From positions 1-5,610 of the forward strand of contig JANXRO010000115.1 of NCBI GenBank assembly GCA_025356765.1: 5,610 nucleotides of DNA, given 5' to 3'. Origin of the DNA: Hyphomicrobiales bacterium (GTDB lineage Bacteria; Pseudomonadota; Alphaproteobacteria; Rhizobiales; Aestuariivirgaceae). Under the pieces are notes generated by a model, which was not told the DNA's origin, searched no databases, and saw nothing but the letters and a program-made list of their open reading frames with translations. Made by a program: the position numbers and the translations under genes. Shown here piece by piece: positions 5,102 through 5,610 of this stretch. The number at the start of each line of letters is the position of its first letter. Position 1 is the stretch's first letter.

Positions 5102-5610
5102 ATGCCGGTTTTCAATTCTGATCGACAAGATTTGGATCAGTTGCTCTCACAACACTGGGACGTCATTGTTGTTGGCTCTGGGCCCGGTGGAGGAACGCTC
5201 GCCTGGAAGCTGGCGCAGACGGGCAAGCGAATCTTGCTTTTGGAGCGTGGAGAATATCTGCCGCGTGAGCGCGAAAACTGGAATGCCGATGAGGTTTTCA
5301 ATCGTGGGCGATACCAGGCGAATGAAACCTGGTTTGATAACGGCGACAAGGCATTCAAACCTGGGCTTCACTATTTTGTTGGCGGCAATAGCAAGATGTA
5401 TGGCGCCGTGTTGTTCCGACTGCGAGAAACTGATTTCGGCAGCGTTCAGCATGAAGATGGGGCATCGCCCGCATGGCCTTTGGCCTACAAGGATTTTGAA
5501 CCCTATTACCAAGCGGCTGAAGAGTTGTTTCACGTTCACGGCCAACGCGGCGAAGACCCGACCGAGCCGCCAAGCCACAAGCCCTATCGACATGAGCCAA
5601 TTCGCCACGA
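5102..5610 (+). CDS. GMC-family FAD-dependent oxidoreductase, 3'-truncated
   Basis: N-terminal 169 codons of a glucose-methanol-choline family enzyme, an FAD-dependent alcohol or sugar dehydrogenase/oxidase; family members are usually 500-600 aa, so about two thirds is missing. DVIVVGSGPGGGTLAWKLA (residues 20-38) is the Rossmann dinucleotide motif GxGxxG (G25, G27, G30), and E48 in LLLERG ends the second strand and should bind the FAD ribose. FVGGNSKMYGAVLFRLRETDF (92-112) occupies the place of the GMC signature, usually GGSSxxNGM; here N96 and Y100-G101-A102 replace the usual residues. SPAWPLAYKDFEPYYQAAEELFHVHG (122-147) matches the family's 'W-P-x-x-Y-x-D-x-E-P-Y-Y' block. There is no signal peptide, so it is probably cytoplasmic. 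The start ATG is supported by AAGGA at 5086-5090, 11 nt upstream. The catalytic His pair lies beyond the window. Its substrate may be a sugar taken up by the neighbouring transporter, but that is inference. Confidence 0.93.
   Translation, partial: MPVFNSDRQDLDQLLSQHWDVIVVGSGPGGGTLAWKLAQTGKRILLLERGEYLPRERENWNADEVFNRGRYQANETWFDNGDKAFKPGLHYFVGGNSKMYGAVLFRLRETDFGSVQHEDGASPAWPLAYKDFEPYYQAAEELFHVHGQRGEDPTEPPSHKPYRHEPIRH

Overview
The window looks like chromosomal or megaplasmid DNA from an alphaproteobacterium, probably Hyphomicrobiales or a relative. The basis is the gene style: a CUT1-type sugar ABC transporter with a twin-arginine (Tat) export signal on its binding protein, moderate GC, a 3' fragment resembling an alphaproteobacterial tRNA-Arg, and a GMC oxidoreductase of a kind I associate with rhizobia. 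All recognisable genes lie on the + strand.

Region by region: 1-459 is the C-terminal half of a MalK/UgpC-type ABC ATPase whose nucleotide-binding core lies before the window. 460-721 is a non-coding gap with a promoter candidate (TTGACA at 618-623) and a structured leader. 722-2365 encodes a large (547 aa) solute-binding protein. A strong GC-rich hairpin (2374-2400) separates it from two translationally coupled inner-membrane permeases: an 8-TM MalF-like protein with a TTG start (2433-3524) and a 6-TM MalG-like protein (3524-4393). 4394-5101 is 708 bp without a convincing gene. 5102 to the window end is the N-terminal 169 codons of an FAD-dependent GMC oxidoreductase.

How the genes work together: the binding protein captures a carbohydrate, probably an oligosaccharide or glycoside, in the periplasm. 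The two permeases form the channel and the ATPase powers uptake. The hairpin and the TTG start together would keep permease synthesis below that of the binding protein. The GMC enzyme may oxidise the imported sugar or a derivative, but the long gap and a separate promoter candidate make that link only suggestive.

The most unusual stretch is 4476-4639. It holds three copies of GGTTGGACA (two direct, one inverted), three perfect dyads in a row, and a 19-nt sequence matching, as I recall it, the 3' terminus of an alphaproteobacterial tRNA-Arg without the rest of the tRNA. This is what a relic or active attachment site of an integrative element can look like. It would place the transporter operon and the oxidoreductase on opposite sides of an old recombination junction. 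No integrase gene is visible in the window.
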